Source: Gemmatimonadota bacterium
GTDB taxonomy: Bacteria; Gemmatimonadota; Gemmatimonadetes; Gemmatimonadales; Gemmatimonadaceae
Length of the DNA stretch: 38,106 nucleotides
Direction: 5' to 3'
NCBI GenBank assembly: GCA_016218305.1
Contig: JACREJ010000075.1
Span: 1-38,106, forward strand
How positions within the stretch are numbered: position 1 is the first letter of the stretch; every line of letters begins with the position of its first letter. A program made the position numbers and the translations under genes. This document shows positions 12,504 to 21,558 of this stretch, piece by piece. The notes under the pieces were generated by a model. It was not told where the DNA came from. It saw nothing but the letters and a program-made list of their open reading frames with translations, and did not search any database.

Positions 12504-12839
12504 ATGGCACGCAGCATCAAGAAGGGCCCGTTCATCCAGGAAAGCCTGATGAAGAAGGTGCAGGGGATGAACGCCCGCAACGAGAAGAAGGTCGTCAAGA
12601 CGTGGTCGCGCGCGAGCACGGTGCTTCCCGATTTCGTGGGGCACACGTTCGCGGTGCATAACGGGAACAAGTTCATCCCGGTGTACGTGACCGAGAACAT
12701 GGTCGGGCACAAGCTCGGCGAGTTCGCGCCGACGCGCCTGTTCCGCGGCCACACGGCGGCGGGGAAGGCGTCGGATGCGAAGGCGAAGCCGGCCGCAGCG
12801 GCCGCGCCCGCCGCCGCGCCCGCCAAGGGAGGGAAGTAA
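12504..12839 (+). CDS. rpsS: 30S ribosomal protein S19 with Ala/Lys/Pro tail
   Basis: S19 forms part of the 30S head near the A-site finger contact. [11 protein letters not shown] opens it, with [11 protein letters not shown] near 72-82. At 111 residues it exceeds E. coli S19 (92). The extra residues are a simple tail of Ala, Lys and Pro ([17 protein letters not shown]), similar in composition to the L4 tail. rplV follows after 3 nt, with its GGGAGG ribosome binding site lying in the last codons of this gene. Confidence 0.97.
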   Translation: MARSIKKGPFIQESLMKKVQGMNARNEKKVVKTWSRASTVLPDFVGHTFAVHNGNKFIPVYVTENMVGHKLGEFAPTRLFRGHTAAGKASDAKAKPAAAAAPAAAPAKGGK

Positions 12840-12842
12840 GCC

Positions 12843-13202
12843 ATGGCCGAGGCACGCGCGATTCAGCGCACGGCGCGCCAGAGTCCCTACAAGATGCGGC
12901 TGGTCATTGACCAGATCCGCGGTCTTGGGGTGAACGACGCGCTCGCGCTGCTCCAGTTCTCCAAGAAGCACGCCGCGAAGCAGATCTCGAAGGTGCTCAA
13001 GAGCGCCGTCGCGAACGCCGAGCAGGCCGCCCGGACGACGAATGCGTCGCTGGACGTGGACCAGCTGTACGTGAAGGTCGCGACGGTCGATGAGGGACCG
13101 AAGCTCAAGCGGTGGACGCCGGCGGCCATGGGCCGGGCGACCCCCGTTCACAAGCGGACCAGCCACATCCATATCATCGTGGCCGAGAAGGAAGGGCGCT
13201 AA
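12843..13202 (+). CDS. rplV: 50S ribosomal protein L22
   Basis: L22 contributes to the tunnel constriction through a long beta-hairpin. The 119 residues include [11 protein letters not shown], the helix A-V-A-N-A-E-Q-A-A, and the hairpin region [21 protein letters not shown], ending H-I-H-I-I-V-A-E-K. Its stop overlaps the rpsC start by one base (TAATG). Confidence 0.98.
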   Translation: MAEARAIQRTARQSPYKMRLVIDQIRGLGVNDALALLQFSKKHAAKQISKVLKSAVANAEQAARTTNASLDVDQLYVKVATVDEGPKLKRWTPAAMGRATPVHKRTSHIHIIVAEKEGR

Positions 13203-13876
13203 TGGGACAGAAAACGAATCCGATCGGCTTCCGCCTGGGCGTCACGAAGGACTGGCGCTCGAAGTGGTTTGCCACGAAGGACTATCCGCAGCTGCTGAAG
13301 GAGGATGACCTCCTCCGGAAGTACCTGCGCCTCCGCCGGTTCCCGGGGAACGCGAGCCCGGCGATTGCCGACATCAACATCGAGCGCAAGCCGGGCAAGG
13401 TGGTGGTGACGCTGCACACCGGGCGGCCGGGTGTGGTGATCGGCAAGAAGGGCGAGGAGGTGGAGCGCCTGAAGTCCGAGCTCCAGCAGATCACGGGCAA
13501 GGACGTGGGCATCAATGTCGAGGAGATCAAGCGCCCGGAGATCGAGGCGCAGCTGGTCGCCGACAACATTGCCGCGCAGCTGGCGCAGCGCATCTCGTTC
13601 CGGCGCGCGATGAAGCGCGCGGTGCAGAGCGCGATGCGCATGGGCGCGGAGGGCATCAAGGTGAAGTGCGGCGGGCGCCTGGGCGGGGCCGAGATCGCGC
13701 GGGTGGAAGGGTACCGCGAAGGGCGGGTGCCGCTCCACACGCTGCGCGCCGACATCGATTATGCGACCAGCACGGCGAAGACGACCTTCGGGACGATCGG
13801 CGTGAAGGTCTGGATCTTCAAGGGCGAAATGGTGGAAGGGCGTCGCAGCTCGACCACGTACTCGTCCGACGCGTGA
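13202..13876 (+). CDS. rpsC: 30S ribosomal protein S3
   Basis: S3 lies at the mRNA entry tunnel and takes part in mRNA unwinding. The start at 13202 ([13 protein letters not shown]) is unambiguous; the longer open frame from 13112 lies inside rplV. The 224 residues comprise an N-terminal KH domain with V-V-I-G-K-K-G-E-E (GXXG loop) and a C-terminal S3 domain with [10 protein letters not shown] and G-V-K-V-W-I-F-K-G. It is translationally coupled to rplV by a one-base overlap. Confidence 0.98.
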   Translation: MGQKTNPIGFRLGVTKDWRSKWFATKDYPQLLKEDDLLRKYLRLRRFPGNASPAIADINIERKPGKVVVTLHTGRPGVVIGKKGEEVERLKSELQQITGKDVGINVEEIKRPEIEAQLVADNIAAQLAQRISFRRAMKRAVQSAMRMGAEGIKVKCGGRLGGAEIARVEGYREGRVPLHTLRADIDYATSTAKTTFGTIGVKVWIFKGEMVEGRRSSTTYSSDA

Positions 13877-13887
13877 GGCGCTGACCG

Positions 13888-14306
<419 letters not shown>

Positions 14307-14310
<4 letters not shown>

Positions 14311-14513
14311 AGGCCGGACAGATTCGCGAGCTGAGCGGCGCCGAGATTGCGGCGCGCATCAAGGAGCTCGAAGAGGAGCGGTTCCGCCTGCGGTTCCGGC
14401 GTGCAACCGAACCATTGGAAGACCCGCTGCGCCTGCGCGTAATCCGCAAGGATATCGCGCGGCTCAAGACCGTGCTGCGCGAGAAGGCCGCGGGCGCGGC
14501 CGCTGGCCGCTGA
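14307..14513 (+). CDS. rpmC: 50S ribosomal protein L29
   Basis: This small two-helix protein lies at the tunnel exit near L23. The 68 residues show [21 protein letters not shown] and [16 protein letters not shown]. The last eight residues are Ala/Gly-rich. The start lies inside the rplP stop (ATGA), indicating coupling. Confidence 0.97.
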
Positions 14514-14528
14514 CCCGAGGAGTGACCC

Positions 14529-14810
14529 ATGGCTGAACAGACGAAGGCTGCTGCCGCCGCCCGTCCCGCGCGCAAGGTGCGCACCGGGAAGGTGGTGAGC
14601 GACAAGATGCAGAAGACGGTGGTGGTCGCGATCGAGCGTCGCGTGCCGCATCCCGTGTACGGCAAGATGGTGACCCGCACGACGCGCCTGAAGGCCCACG
14701 ACGAGCAGAACTCGGCGAAGGTCGGCGACGTGGTGCGGATCACCGAGACCCGCCCGCTGTCCAAGGACAAGCGGTGGCGCGTGGTCGAAATCCTCGAACG
14801 CGCGCAGTAG
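14529..14810 (+). CDS. rpsQ: 30S ribosomal protein S17
   Basis: S17 is a primary 16S rRNA-binding protein with an OB-fold. The 93 residues have a short Ala/Lys/Arg-rich lead (about 16 residues) before the family segment [21 protein letters not shown] and [13 protein letters not shown] follow. GAGGAG is well placed before the ATG. Confidence 0.98.
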   Translation: MAEQTKAAAAARPARKVRTGKVVSDKMQKTVVVAIERRVPHPVYGKMVTRTTRLKAHDEQNSAKVGDVVRITETRPLSKDKRWRVVEILERAQ

Positions 14811-14822
14811 GAGGAGCGGGCC

Positions 14823-15191
14823 ATGATCCAACAGGAATCTGTCGTGAAGGTCGCGGACAACAGCGGCGCCAAGCGCGCGCTGGTGATCCGCGTACTCGGC
14901 GGCACGCGCCGTCGCTACGCCCGCCTGGGTGACCAGGTGATCGTGGCGGTGAAGGACGCGCTGCCGAACGGGACGGTGAAGAAGTCGGACGTCGCGCGCG
15001 CCGTCGTGGTGCGCACGGTGAAGGAGACCCGCCGCAAGGACGGGAGCTACATCCGGTTCGACGAGAACGCCGTCGTAATCATCGATGACAAGGGCGAGCC
15101 GCGGGCGACCCGCATCTTCGGACCCGTGGCGCGCGAGCTGCGCGAGAAGCGGTACATGAAGATCGTCTCGCTGGCGCCGGAGGTGCTCTAA
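14823..15191 (+). CDS. rplN: 50S ribosomal protein L14
   Basis: L14 takes part in an intersubunit bridge and is the binding site of the silencing factor RsfS. The 122 residues match the family: [23 protein letters not shown], and F-G-P-V-A-R-E-L-R near the end. GGAGGAG precedes it. The rplX ATG follows the stop with no gap. Confidence 0.98.
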   Translation: MIQQESVVKVADNSGAKRALVIRVLGGTRRRYARLGDQVIVAVKDALPNGTVKKSDVARAVVVRTVKETRRKDGSYIRFDENAVVIIDDKGEPRATRIFGPVARELREKRYMKIVSLAPEVL

Positions 15192-15590
15192 ATGCGTGTC
15201 CTGAAGCATCGCAAGACCCTCGGCTCGCGGCTGACGCGGCGCCACGCCATCAACGCGGAGCGCGAACAGCTCCCCGTGACGAAGGGCGACACCGTGCGCG
15301 TGATGCGCGGCGAGGACAAGGGCAAGGAAGGGAAGGTGATCCGCGTGCTGACGAAGACGTCGCGCGTGGTGATCGACGGGGTCAACATCGTGAAGCGGCA
15401 CCGCAAGGCGCGCAACGCCGACGAGAAGTCGGGCATCATCGACATGCCGGCGCCGGTGCACGTCTCCAACGTGATGCTGCTCGATCCGAAGTCGGGGGCC
15501 CCGACGCGGACGCGCCGCCGGATTGACACCGACGGCACGAAGGAGCGCATCAGCGTGAAGAGCGGCGACGCGATTCCGCGCAACCGCTAA
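15192..15590 (+). CDS. rplX: 50S ribosomal protein L24
   Basis: L24 is an assembly initiator of the 50S subunit. A KOW motif is visible (V-T-K-G-D-T-V-R-V-M-R-G-E-D-K-G-K-E-G-K), followed by G-V-N-I-V-K-R-H and I-D-M-P-A-P-V-H-V-S-N-V. At 132 residues it is longer than E. coli L24 (104). The excess is a lead of about 25 residues (M-R-V-L-K-H-R-K-T-L-G-S-R) and a slightly longer end. The ATG abuts the rplN stop. Confidence 0.97.
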   Translation: MRVLKHRKTLGSRLTRRHAINAEREQLPVTKGDTVRVMRGEDKGKEGKVIRVLTKTSRVVIDGVNIVKRHRKARNADEKSGIIDMPAPVHVSNVMLLDPKSGAPTRTRRRIDTDGTKERISVKSGDAIPRNR

Positions 15591-15608
15591 GGCCGAGGAT
15601 CAGAGACG

Positions 15609-16289
15609 ATGGCAACGAAAGAAAAGGCGGGCGCCGGCAAGAGCGGCGCCAAGGGCGGCCGGACCGAGAAGGGGAGCTCCATGATCCCCACCTCGCACAA
15701 GGGCGACAAGATTCCGGCGGCGCCGCCGCGGCTGCGCGAGTACTACGCCCAGACGGTGCGGCCCAAGCTGGCCGCGCAGTTCGGGCTGAAGAACCCGCAT
15801 GAAGTGCCGCAGCTCGAGAAGATCGTGCTGAACGTCGGCATGGGCGAGGCGATCAAGACGCCCAAGGTGCTGGACACGGTGGTCGACGAGCTGGCCGTGA
15901 TCAGCGGCCAGAAGCCGGTGCGGAAGAAGGCGAAGAAGTCGATCGCCAACTTCGGCCTGCGCGCCGGCCAGGAAGTGGGCGCCAGCGTGACGCTGCGCGG
16001 CGCGCGGATGTGGGAGTTCCTCGACCGCTTCGTGTCGACGGCGCTGCCCCGCGTGCGCGACTTCCGCGGCCTGTCGACGCGCTCGTTCGACGGACGCGGC
16101 AACTATTCGATGGGCGTGAAGGAGCAGATGATCTTCCCGGAGATCAACTACGACCAGGTAGAGCAGATCCACGGGATGGACATCACGTTCGTCACGACGA
16201 CGACCAAGGACGACCAGGCGCTCGCGCTGCTGCGCGAACTCGGCATGCCGTTCCGCGGCGACGAGAAGCCCGTCGTGGTCAAGCACTAA
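15609..16289 (+). CDS. rplE: 50S ribosomal protein L5 with basic N-terminal extension
   Basis: L5 binds 5S rRNA in the central protuberance. The family core starts near residue 40 with R-L-R-E-Y-Y-A and continues with [10 protein letters not shown] and [16 protein letters not shown]. The core is preceded by about 40 extra residues rich in Lys, Gly, Ala and Ser (E. coli L5 has 179 residues, this one 226). The chosen ATG has GAGGA upstream. An internal Met25 (15681), with GGGGAGC before it, is an alternative start that would give 202 residues. Confidence 0.95.
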   Translation: MATKEKAGAGKSGAKGGRTEKGSSMIPTSHKGDKIPAAPPRLREYYAQTVRPKLAAQFGLKNPHEVPQLEKIVLNVGMGEAIKTPKVLDTVVDELAVISGQKPVRKKAKKSIANFGLRAGQEVGASVTLRGARMWEFLDRFVSTALPRVRDFRGLSTRSFDGRGNYSMGVKEQMIFPEINYDQVEQIHGMDITFVTTTTKDDQALALLRELGMPFRGDEKPVVVKH

Positions 16290-16301
16290 CCGGACCGGAT
16301 C

Positions 16302-16607
16302 ATGGCCAAGAAGAGCAGCATCGAGAAGAACGAGCGCCGCAAGAAGCTCACCCAGCGCTACGCCGCCAAGCGGAAAGCGCTGAAGGCGGTGATCCAGAAC
16401 CCGAACGCGTCGGAAGACGAGAAGACGGCGGCGCAGTTCGCGCTCCAGAAGCTGCCGCGCAACTCGTCCAAGACCCGCATCCGCAACCGCTGCCAGATGA
16501 CCGGCCGCGCCCGCGGGTTCGAGAGCGCGTTCGGCCTGAGCCGAATTGCGCTCCGGGATATGGCGCTGAACGGGCTGTTGCCGGGCGTGCGGAAAGCCAG
16601 CTGGTAA
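16302..16607 (+). CDS. rpsN: 30S ribosomal protein S14, zinc-free (C-minus) form
   Basis: S14 is a late-assembling protein of the 30S head. The 101 residues equal the E. coli length. The region that holds zinc cysteines in the short form reads [14 protein letters not shown], with a single Cys, so this is the zinc-independent paralogue. The C-terminus G-V-R-K-A-S-W is canonical. A heptamer hairpin element begins 7 nt after its stop. Confidence 0.98.
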   Translation: MAKKSSIEKNERRKKLTQRYAAKRKALKAVIQNPNASEDEKTAAQFALQKLPRNSSKTRIRNRCQMTGRARGFESAFGLSRIALRDMALNGLLPGVRKASW

Positions 16608-16613
16608 GAGGCA

Positions 16614-16671
16614 GATGGGAGATGGGAGGAGGGAGAGAGGAGATCTCCCATCGCCCATCTCCAGTCTCCCA
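16614..16671. repeat. Near-symmetric heptamer hairpin between rpsN and rpsH
   Basis: Four purine-rich heptamers (GATGGGA, GATGGGA, GGAGGGA, GAGAGGA; 16614-16641) are followed after GA by four pyrimidine-rich heptamers in exact register (TCTCCCA, TCGCCCA, TCTCCAG, TCTCCCA; 16644-16671). The centre is the palindrome GGAGATCTCC. The two arms could pair over about 28 positions. It lies inside an otherwise continuous ribosomal-protein block, and rpsH begins 61 nt later. Confidence 0.8.
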
Positions 16672-16731
16672 TCACTTTCACTTCCTACAGGTCCGTCCGA
16701 GACGGAAACCAGAGGAGATCAGAGAAACATC

Positions 16732-17133
16732 ATGAGCATGACCGATCCCATCGCCGATATGCTTACGCGGATCCGGAACGCTGTCGGGTCGAAGCACCGC
16801 CGCGTGGATATGCCGGCTTCGAAGGTAAAGACCGAGATCGCCCGTCTCCTCAAGGAGACGCACTTCATCACGGACTACAAGATCGTGACGACCGAGCAGG
16901 GGACGACCGTGCTGCGCGTCGCCCTCAAGTACGCGCAGGGCGGCCAGCCGGTGATCCGGGAACTGCAGCGCGTCTCGAGCCCGGGACTCCGCAAGTACGT
17001 CGGGGTCGCCGAGATCCCGCGTGTCCGCAACGGGCTTGGCGTCGCCATCCTGTCCACGTCGCAGGGGTTGATGACCGACCGGCAGGCGCGCCAGGCGCGC
17101 ACCGGTGGTGAACTCCTCGCCATCGTCTGGTAG
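16732..17133 (+). CDS. rpsH: 30S ribosomal protein S8
   Basis: S8 is a primary 16S rRNA binder and, in E. coli, the repressor of the spc operon. The start at 16732 gives M-S-M-T-D-P-I-A-D-M-L-T-R-I-R-N, with AGAGGAGATC upstream; the open frame from 16615 only reads through the repeat. The length is 133 residues. The C-terminal signature G-V-A-I-L-S-T-S-Q-G-L-M-T-D and G-G-E-L-L-A-I-V-W are intact. The 124-nt spacer before it is far longer than its neighbours' spacers because of the heptamer element. Confidence 0.98.
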   Translation: MSMTDPIADMLTRIRNAVGSKHRRVDMPASKVKTEIARLLKETHFITDYKIVTTEQGTTVLRVALKYAQGGQPVIRELQRVSSPGLRKYVGVAEIPRVRNGLGVAILSTSQGLMTDRQARQARTGGELLAIVW

Positions 17134-17144
17134 GGGGCAACGAC

Positions 17145-17684
17145 ATGTCACGAATTGGAAAGCTCCCCGTGGACATCCCGGCCGGTGTGACGGTTTCCGT
17201 CGCCGGCTCGGTGGTCACGGTGAAGGGGCCCAAGGGCGAACTCAAGCGCACGTTTAACCCGGCGATGACCGTGGCGGTGGACGGCAGCCAGGTGTCGGTC
17301 ACGCGTCCGTCGGACGAGCCGGGCCACAAGTCGCTGCACGGCCTGTCGCGCACTCTGCTGTTCAACATGATCGAGGGCGTGACCAAGGGCTATGTGCGCC
17401 AGCTCGAGATCACGGGCGTGGGCTACAAGGCGGAACCGAAGCCGTACGGCCTGCTCTTCGCGCTTGGGTATTCGCACCAGATCGAGTTCAAGGCGCCGGA
17501 GGGGATCAAGTTGACGGCGCCGCAGCCGACGACGGTGGTGGTGGAAGGCACGAACAAGGAACTCGTCGGCCAGGTGGCCGCGGAGATTCGGCAGCTGCGC
17601 AAGCCCGAGCCCTACAAGGGCAAGGGTGTGCGGTATGCAGGTGAGCAGGTCCGGCGCAAGGCCGGCAAGGCGGGAGGTAAGTAA
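17145..17684 (+). CDS. rplF: 50S ribosomal protein L6
   Basis: L6 lies near the factor-binding site of the 50S subunit. The 179 residues show [30 protein letters not shown], and the C-terminal [17 protein letters not shown] stands before the ATG. Its stop overlaps the rplR start by one base. Confidence 0.98.
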   Translation: MSRIGKLPVDIPAGVTVSVAGSVVTVKGPKGELKRTFNPAMTVAVDGSQVSVTRPSDEPGHKSLHGLSRTLLFNMIEGVTKGYVRQLEITGVGYKAEPKPYGLLFALGYSHQIEFKAPEGIKLTAPQPTTVVVEGTNKELVGQVAAEIRQLRKPEPYKGKGVRYAGEQVRRKAGKAGGK

Positions 17685-18037
17685 TGCCGATGCGTACACC
17701 GAAGACGGGCGCGGAGCGTCGCGAGCACCGTCATCTGCGGGTGCGGAAGAAGGTCACGGGTACGGCGGAGCGTCCGCGCCTCGTGGTGTTCCGCTCCCTG
17801 AAGCACATCTATGCCCAGCTCGTGGACGACGTCGCGCGCCGCACCCTGATGACCGTGACGGACAACGGGTTCGAGGGGAAGAAGGCCGTGAAGTCGGTCG
17901 AGGTGGGGAAGAAGATCGCCGAGCAGGCCAAGGCCGCCGGCATCAGCAAGGTCGTGTTCGACCGTGCTGGCTACCAGTACACGGGCCGCGTGAAGGCGGT
18001 GGCCGATGGTGCCCGGGAAGCCGGGCTGGAGTTCTAA
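17684..18037 (+). CDS. rplR: 50S ribosomal protein L18
   Basis: L18 binds 5S rRNA together with L5 and L25. The 117 residues equal the usual length. [25 protein letters not shown] and the end [13 protein letters not shown] are conserved. It starts within the rplF stop (TAATG) and is followed by rpsE after one base. Confidence 0.98.
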   Translation: MPMRTPKTGAERREHRHLRVRKKVTGTAERPRLVVFRSLKHIYAQLVDDVARRTLMTVTDNGFEGKKAVKSVEVGKKIAEQAKAAGISKVVFDRAGYQYTGRVKAVADGAREAGLEF

Positions 18038-18038
18038 T

Positions 18039-18851
18039 ATGGCCGACGAGAAGAACGAAACGACGCATCATGCCGGCGGTGAGCCGACGCCGAGCGCGCC
18101 GCGTGCGCAGCAGAACCGCCCGATGGGCGGGGGCGGCGGCGCCGGGCGTGGTCGTGGTCCGGGCGGCGGCCCCGGGCGTGGTCGCGGCGCGCCGGGTGGC
18201 GGCCGTGGCGGTCCAGGCGGCGGACGCGGTGGTCCGGGTGCGGGGCGCGGTGGTCCGGGTGGCGGCCGCGGTGGCCGCGACGGCGGGCCGGGCGGCCGTG
18301 ACGGGCGCGGCGGACGTGGCGGACCGGGAGAGGAGCGCGAAGGCTCCGATCTGGTCGAGAACGTCGTCGCGATCAACCGCGTCGCCAAGGTCGTGAAGGG
18401 CGGCCGGCGGTTCAGCTTCAACGCGCTCGTCGCCGTCGGCGATGGGCAGGGGAAGGTGGGCATCGCGAGCGGCAAGGCCAACGAAGTCTCTGAAGCGGTC
18501 CGCAAGGCCGTCGAGGCGGCGCGCCGCAACATGGTGTCGATCCCGCTGACCGGCGCGACGATTCCCCACGCCATCGTGGGCAAGCACGGCGCGTCCGAAG
18601 TGATGCTGAAGCCGGCGGCGCCGGGTTCGGGCGTCATCGCGGGCGGCGCGGTGCGCGCCGTCATGGAGTGCGTCGGCATCACCGACATCCTCACGAAGTC
18701 GCTGGGATCGACGAATCCGTTCAACCTCGTGCGCGCCGCCCTCGACGGGCTGTCGTCGCTCACGACGGTGGAGCAGATCGCGCGCGAGCGTGGCGTCGAA
18801 CCGTCGTCGCTGGGCTACAAGTCACGTGCCAAGGTGAAGGAGACCGTCTGA
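18039..18851 (+). CDS. rpsE: 30S ribosomal protein S5 with RGG-rich N-terminal extension
   Basis: S5 acts in decoding fidelity and mRNA unwinding at the 30S entry site. The core from about residue 105 is ordinary: [36 protein letters not shown]. Residues 30-97 are almost only Gly, Arg and Pro, in repeats such as G-R-G-G-P-G-G. This is the composition of eukaryotic RGG boxes, which bind RNA. The total is 270 residues against 166 in E. coli. The start at 18039 comes one base after the rplR stop. A later start would have to be GTG at the core, with no good ribosome binding site. I therefore think the extension is translated, though this is an inference. Confidence 0.94.
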   Translation: MADEKNETTHHAGGEPTPSAPRAQQNRPMGGGGGAGRGRGPGGGPGRGRGAPGGGRGGPGGGRGGPGAGRGGPGGGRGGRDGGPGGRDGRGGRGGPGEEREGSDLVENVVAINRVAKVVKGGRRFSFNALVAVGDGQGKVGIASGKANEVSEAVRKAVEAARRNMVSIPLTGATIPHAIVGKHGASEVMLKPAAPGSGVIAGGAVRAVMECVGITDILTKSLGSTNPFNLVRAALDGLSSLTTVEQIARERGVEPSSLGYKSRAKVKETV

Positions 18852-19102
18852 TGCCACGCACATTCGTTTGGCACCCCGGACGGGGACCGAAGAAGACTGC
18901 GCCGAACACGCTGACGTCGGGCAAGGTGCAGATCAAGCAGGTTCGCAGCGGTTCCGGCCAGCCCAAGGTGATGCGGCTGACGCTGGAGGCGCTCGGCCTC
19001 CGCCACCACCAGGACGTGGTGGTGCATCAGGACTCGCCGTCGCTGCGCGGCCAGATCAAGCGCGTGCGTCATCTCGTTGAAGTGACGCCGGTGCAGGAGT
19101 AA
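18851..19102 (+). CDS. rpmD: 50S ribosomal protein L30 with N-terminal extension
   Basis: L30 is a small 23S rRNA-binding protein. The core K-V-Q-I-K-Q-V-R-S-G-S-G-Q-P, L-E-A-L-G-L-R and H-L-V-E-V is clear. At 83 residues it is longer than the usual 60. The extra 22 N-terminal residues ([15 protein letters not shown]) are not part of the family. The ATG overlaps the rpsE stop by one base (TGATG), which supports this start. Confidence 0.95.
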   Translation: MPRTFVWHPGRGPKKTAPNTLTSGKVQIKQVRSGSGQPKVMRLTLEALGLRHHQDVVVHQDSPSLRGQIKRVRHLVEVTPVQE

Positions 19103-19105
19103 TCG

Positions 19106-19561
19106 ATGGCTACCGAGAAGATCTCCCTCAGCAACCTCGCGCCGGCGCCCGGGTCGCATCGCGACCGCAAGCGCCTTGGGCGCGGACCCGGCTCCGGCAA
19201 GGGCAAGACGTCGGGCAAGGGCCATAAGGGCATCAAGGCGCGTTCGGGCCACCACGGCCCGGGCGGCGGCAAGCCGCATTTCGAGGGCGGCCAGATGCCG
19301 ATGACGCGCCGCATTCCGAAGCGCGGCTTCACGAATCCATTCCGCGTGTCATACCAGGTGGTGGGGCTCGCTGACATCGCGGCGCTGACCGGCGACATCA
19401 CGGCGGAGACGCTCATCGCCGCCGGCCTCGTCTCGAAGGGACGTCCGGCGAAGGTGCTCGCCAATGGCGAGTTGTCGGGCGCGGTGACCGTGCGCGGCCT
19501 CAAGGTGAGCGCCGCGGCCAAGGCCAAAATCGAAGCCGCAGGCGGCAAGGTCGAGGACTAA
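19106..19561 (+). CDS. rplO: 50S ribosomal protein L15
   Basis: L15 has an extended Gly/Lys-rich N-terminus that threads into the 50S core. The 151 residues show [28 protein letters not shown] and the C-terminal pattern [19 protein letters not shown] precedes the start. The stop overlaps the secY start by one base. Confidence 0.98.
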   Translation: MATEKISLSNLAPAPGSHRDRKRLGRGPGSGKGKTSGKGHKGIKARSGHHGPGGGKPHFEGGQMPMTRRIPKRGFTNPFRVSYQVVGLADIAALTGDITAETLIAAGLVSKGRPAKVLANGELSGAVTVRGLKVSAAAKAKIEAAGGKVED

Positions 19562-20904
19562 TGGCGCAGGCGAATCCCGCTTCGACGCTGGCGAACATCT
19601 ATCGTACGCCGGAGCTCTGGGAGAAGATCGTCTTCACGTTCATCTGCCTGGTGATCTACCGGGTGGGCAGCCACGTCACCGCCCCGGGCGTGGACGTGGT
19701 GGCGATGATGGACTTCTTCCAGTCGCAGGGCGGCGGTGGCTTCCTCGGCCTGTACGACCTGTTCGTCGGCGGCAACATGTCGAAGGCGACGATCTTCGCC
19801 CTCGGCATCATGCCGTACATCTCCGCCTCCATCTTCGCGCAGATCGCCGGCGCCGTGTTCCCGGCGTGGGAGAAGATGCAGAAGGATGAAGAGGGGCGGA
19901 AAAAGATCACGCAGTGGACGCGCTACGGCACCGTGGCGCTCGCGCTCGTGCAGGCGTGGGGCTTTGCCCTGTTCACTGAGTCCGTGCAGGGCGCGGTGGC
20001 GTCGCCGGGCGCCTACTTCAAGTTCGAGATGGCCTGGATCCTCACCACGGGCGCGATGTTCGTGATGTGGCTGGGCGAGCAGATCACGGAGCGCGGCCTC
20101 GGCAACGGCGCCTCGCTCATGATCTTCTTCTCGATCGTCGAGCGCTTCTGGCCGAGCGGCATCCAGACCTTCAAGTTCATCGGCACGGGCAGCATCAGCG
20201 TGCTGGGCCTCGTGGCGCTCGTGGCGCTGATGCTCGGCGTGGTGGCCGGCGTCGTGGCGATCACGCTCGCGGCGCGGCGCATTGCCATCCAGATCCCGCA
20301 GCGCACGATGGCGCGGGGGCGGATGCGCGAGGCGGCCCGCAACTTCATCCCGCTGCGCATCAACTCGTCGGGCGTGATGCCGATCATCTTTGCGCAGTCG
20401 CTGATCGTCGTGCCGGGCGCGGTGGCCCAGTTCAGCGGCAACGAACGGCTCCGCGACTTCTCGGACCTGTTCGTCCCGGGGACGTGGCTGTACTTCGTGC
20501 TCTCCGCGGTGCTCATCCTGTTCTTCACGTACTTCTACACGTCGATCATCTTCAACCCGGTCGACATCGCGGAAAACCTGAAGAAGCAGGGCGGCTTCAT
20601 TCCGGGCATCAAGCCGGGGGCGAAGACGGCGGAGTATATTGATGAGGTGGTCAGCCGGATCACCCTGCCGGGTGCGATCTTCCTGACCATCATGGCCCTG
20701 CTGCCGGTCTGGATTGCCGACGTCATGGCCGTGCCGTTCCAGTTTGGCGGCACGTCAGTGCTGATCGTCGTGGGCGTCGCGCTCGACACGATCGCCCAGA
20801 TGAACCAGCACCTCCTGCTGCGGAAGTACGACGGCTTCATGAAGAAGGGGCGCGTGCGCTTCCGTGGACGCCAGACGAGTGGTGATATCTTCTCTGGGGG
20901 GTAA
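19561..20904 (+). CDS. secY: Protein translocase subunit SecY
   Basis: SecY is the ten-helix channel of the Sec translocon in the inner membrane, working with SecE, SecG and SecA. The 447 residues begin with an amphipathic helix and R-V-G-S-H-V-T-A-P-G-V, the plug and TM2 region L-G-I-M-P-Y-I-S-A-S-I, and L-G-N-G-A-S near 180. The cytoplasmic loop between TM8 and TM9 contains I-K-P-G and the T-A-E-Y-I segment. It starts inside the rplO stop and is part of the spc transcript, as in most bacteria. Confidence 0.98.
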   Translation: MAQANPASTLANIYRTPELWEKIVFTFICLVIYRVGSHVTAPGVDVVAMMDFFQSQGGGGFLGLYDLFVGGNMSKATIFALGIMPYISASIFAQIAGAVFPAWEKMQKDEEGRKKITQWTRYGTVALALVQAWGFALFTESVQGAVASPGAYFKFEMAWILTTGAMFVMWLGEQITERGLGNGASLMIFFSIVERFWPSGIQTFKFIGTGSISVLGLVALVALMLGVVAGVVAITLAARRIAIQIPQRTMARGRMREAARNFIPLRINSSGVMPIIFAQSLIVVPGAVAQFSGNERLRDFSDLFVPGTWLYFVLSAVLILFFTYFYTSIIFNPVDIAENLKKQGGFIPGIKPGAKTAEYIDEVVSRITLPGAIFLTIMALLPVWIADVMAVPFQFGGTSVLIVVGVALDTIAQMNQHLLLRKYDGFMKKGRVRFRGRQTSGDIFSGG

Positions 20905-20910
20905 GGCCTC

Positions 20911-21558
20911 ATGATCGTTGTCCTGCTCGGGCCACCGGGTTCAGGCAAGGGGACGCAGGGGGAGCGGGTCGCCGCTGCCCTCGGCGTCCCCAAGATTTCT
21001 ACGGGGGACGTGCTGCGCGCCGCCGCGAAGGCGGGGACGACGCTCGGCCTCGAAGCCAAGGCCTACATGGATCGCGGGGACCTGGTGCCCGACCCCGTCA
21101 TCCTTGGCATCATGAAAGACGCGTTGTCCGCGCCGGAGCAGGCCCAGGGCGTCGTCCTCGACGGCGTGGTGCGCACCGTGCCGCAGGCCGAGGGGCTCGC
21201 CCGCGTGGCGGCCGAGATCGGCAAGCGGGTGGACGTGGTGATGCTCTTTGACATCGCCGACGACCTGCTCGTCGCCCGCCTGAGCGCGCGCACCACTTGC
21301 GGCGCCTGCCAGACGCCGTTCGCGGGGCGGCAGCCGGGCGAGGTGCACGCGGAGTGCACGGCGTCGCCCAAGGGGACGCTGGTGCGCCGCGCCGACGACG
21401 AGCCCGAGTCGATCCGCAATCGCCTGCGCGTCTACAAGGCGCAGACGGAGCCGGTGGTGGCGTGGTATCGCGCCAACGGCGGCAACATCGCGGCGATCGA
21501 CGCGTCGGGAACGTTCGCCGAGGTCGAGGCGCGCGCCCTGCGGGCGGTGGGTCATTGA
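20911..21558 (+). CDS. adk: Adenylate kinase
   Basis: Interconverts ATP and AMP with two ADP. The 215-residue long form contains the P-loop G-P-P-G-S-G-K-G-T at 7-15, the AMP-binding K-I-S-T-G-D-V-L-R, and R-R-A-D-D in the LID domain. Two oddities are visible. The usual D-G-F-P-R-T motif reads D-G-V-V-R-T. The LID zinc site is incomplete: C-x2-C is present (T-C-G-A-C-Q), but the second pair reads C-T-A-S, so the fourth ligand is Ser. It follows secY after 6 nt and overlaps map. Confidence 0.96.
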   Translation: MIVVLLGPPGSGKGTQGERVAAALGVPKISTGDVLRAAAKAGTTLGLEAKAYMDRGDLVPDPVILGIMKDALSAPEQAQGVVLDGVVRTVPQAEGLARVAAEIGKRVDVVMLFDIADDLLVARLSARTTCGACQTPFAGRQPGEVHAECTASPKGTLVRRADDEPESIRNRLRVYKAQTEPVVAWYRANGGNIAAIDASGTFAEVEARALRAVGH

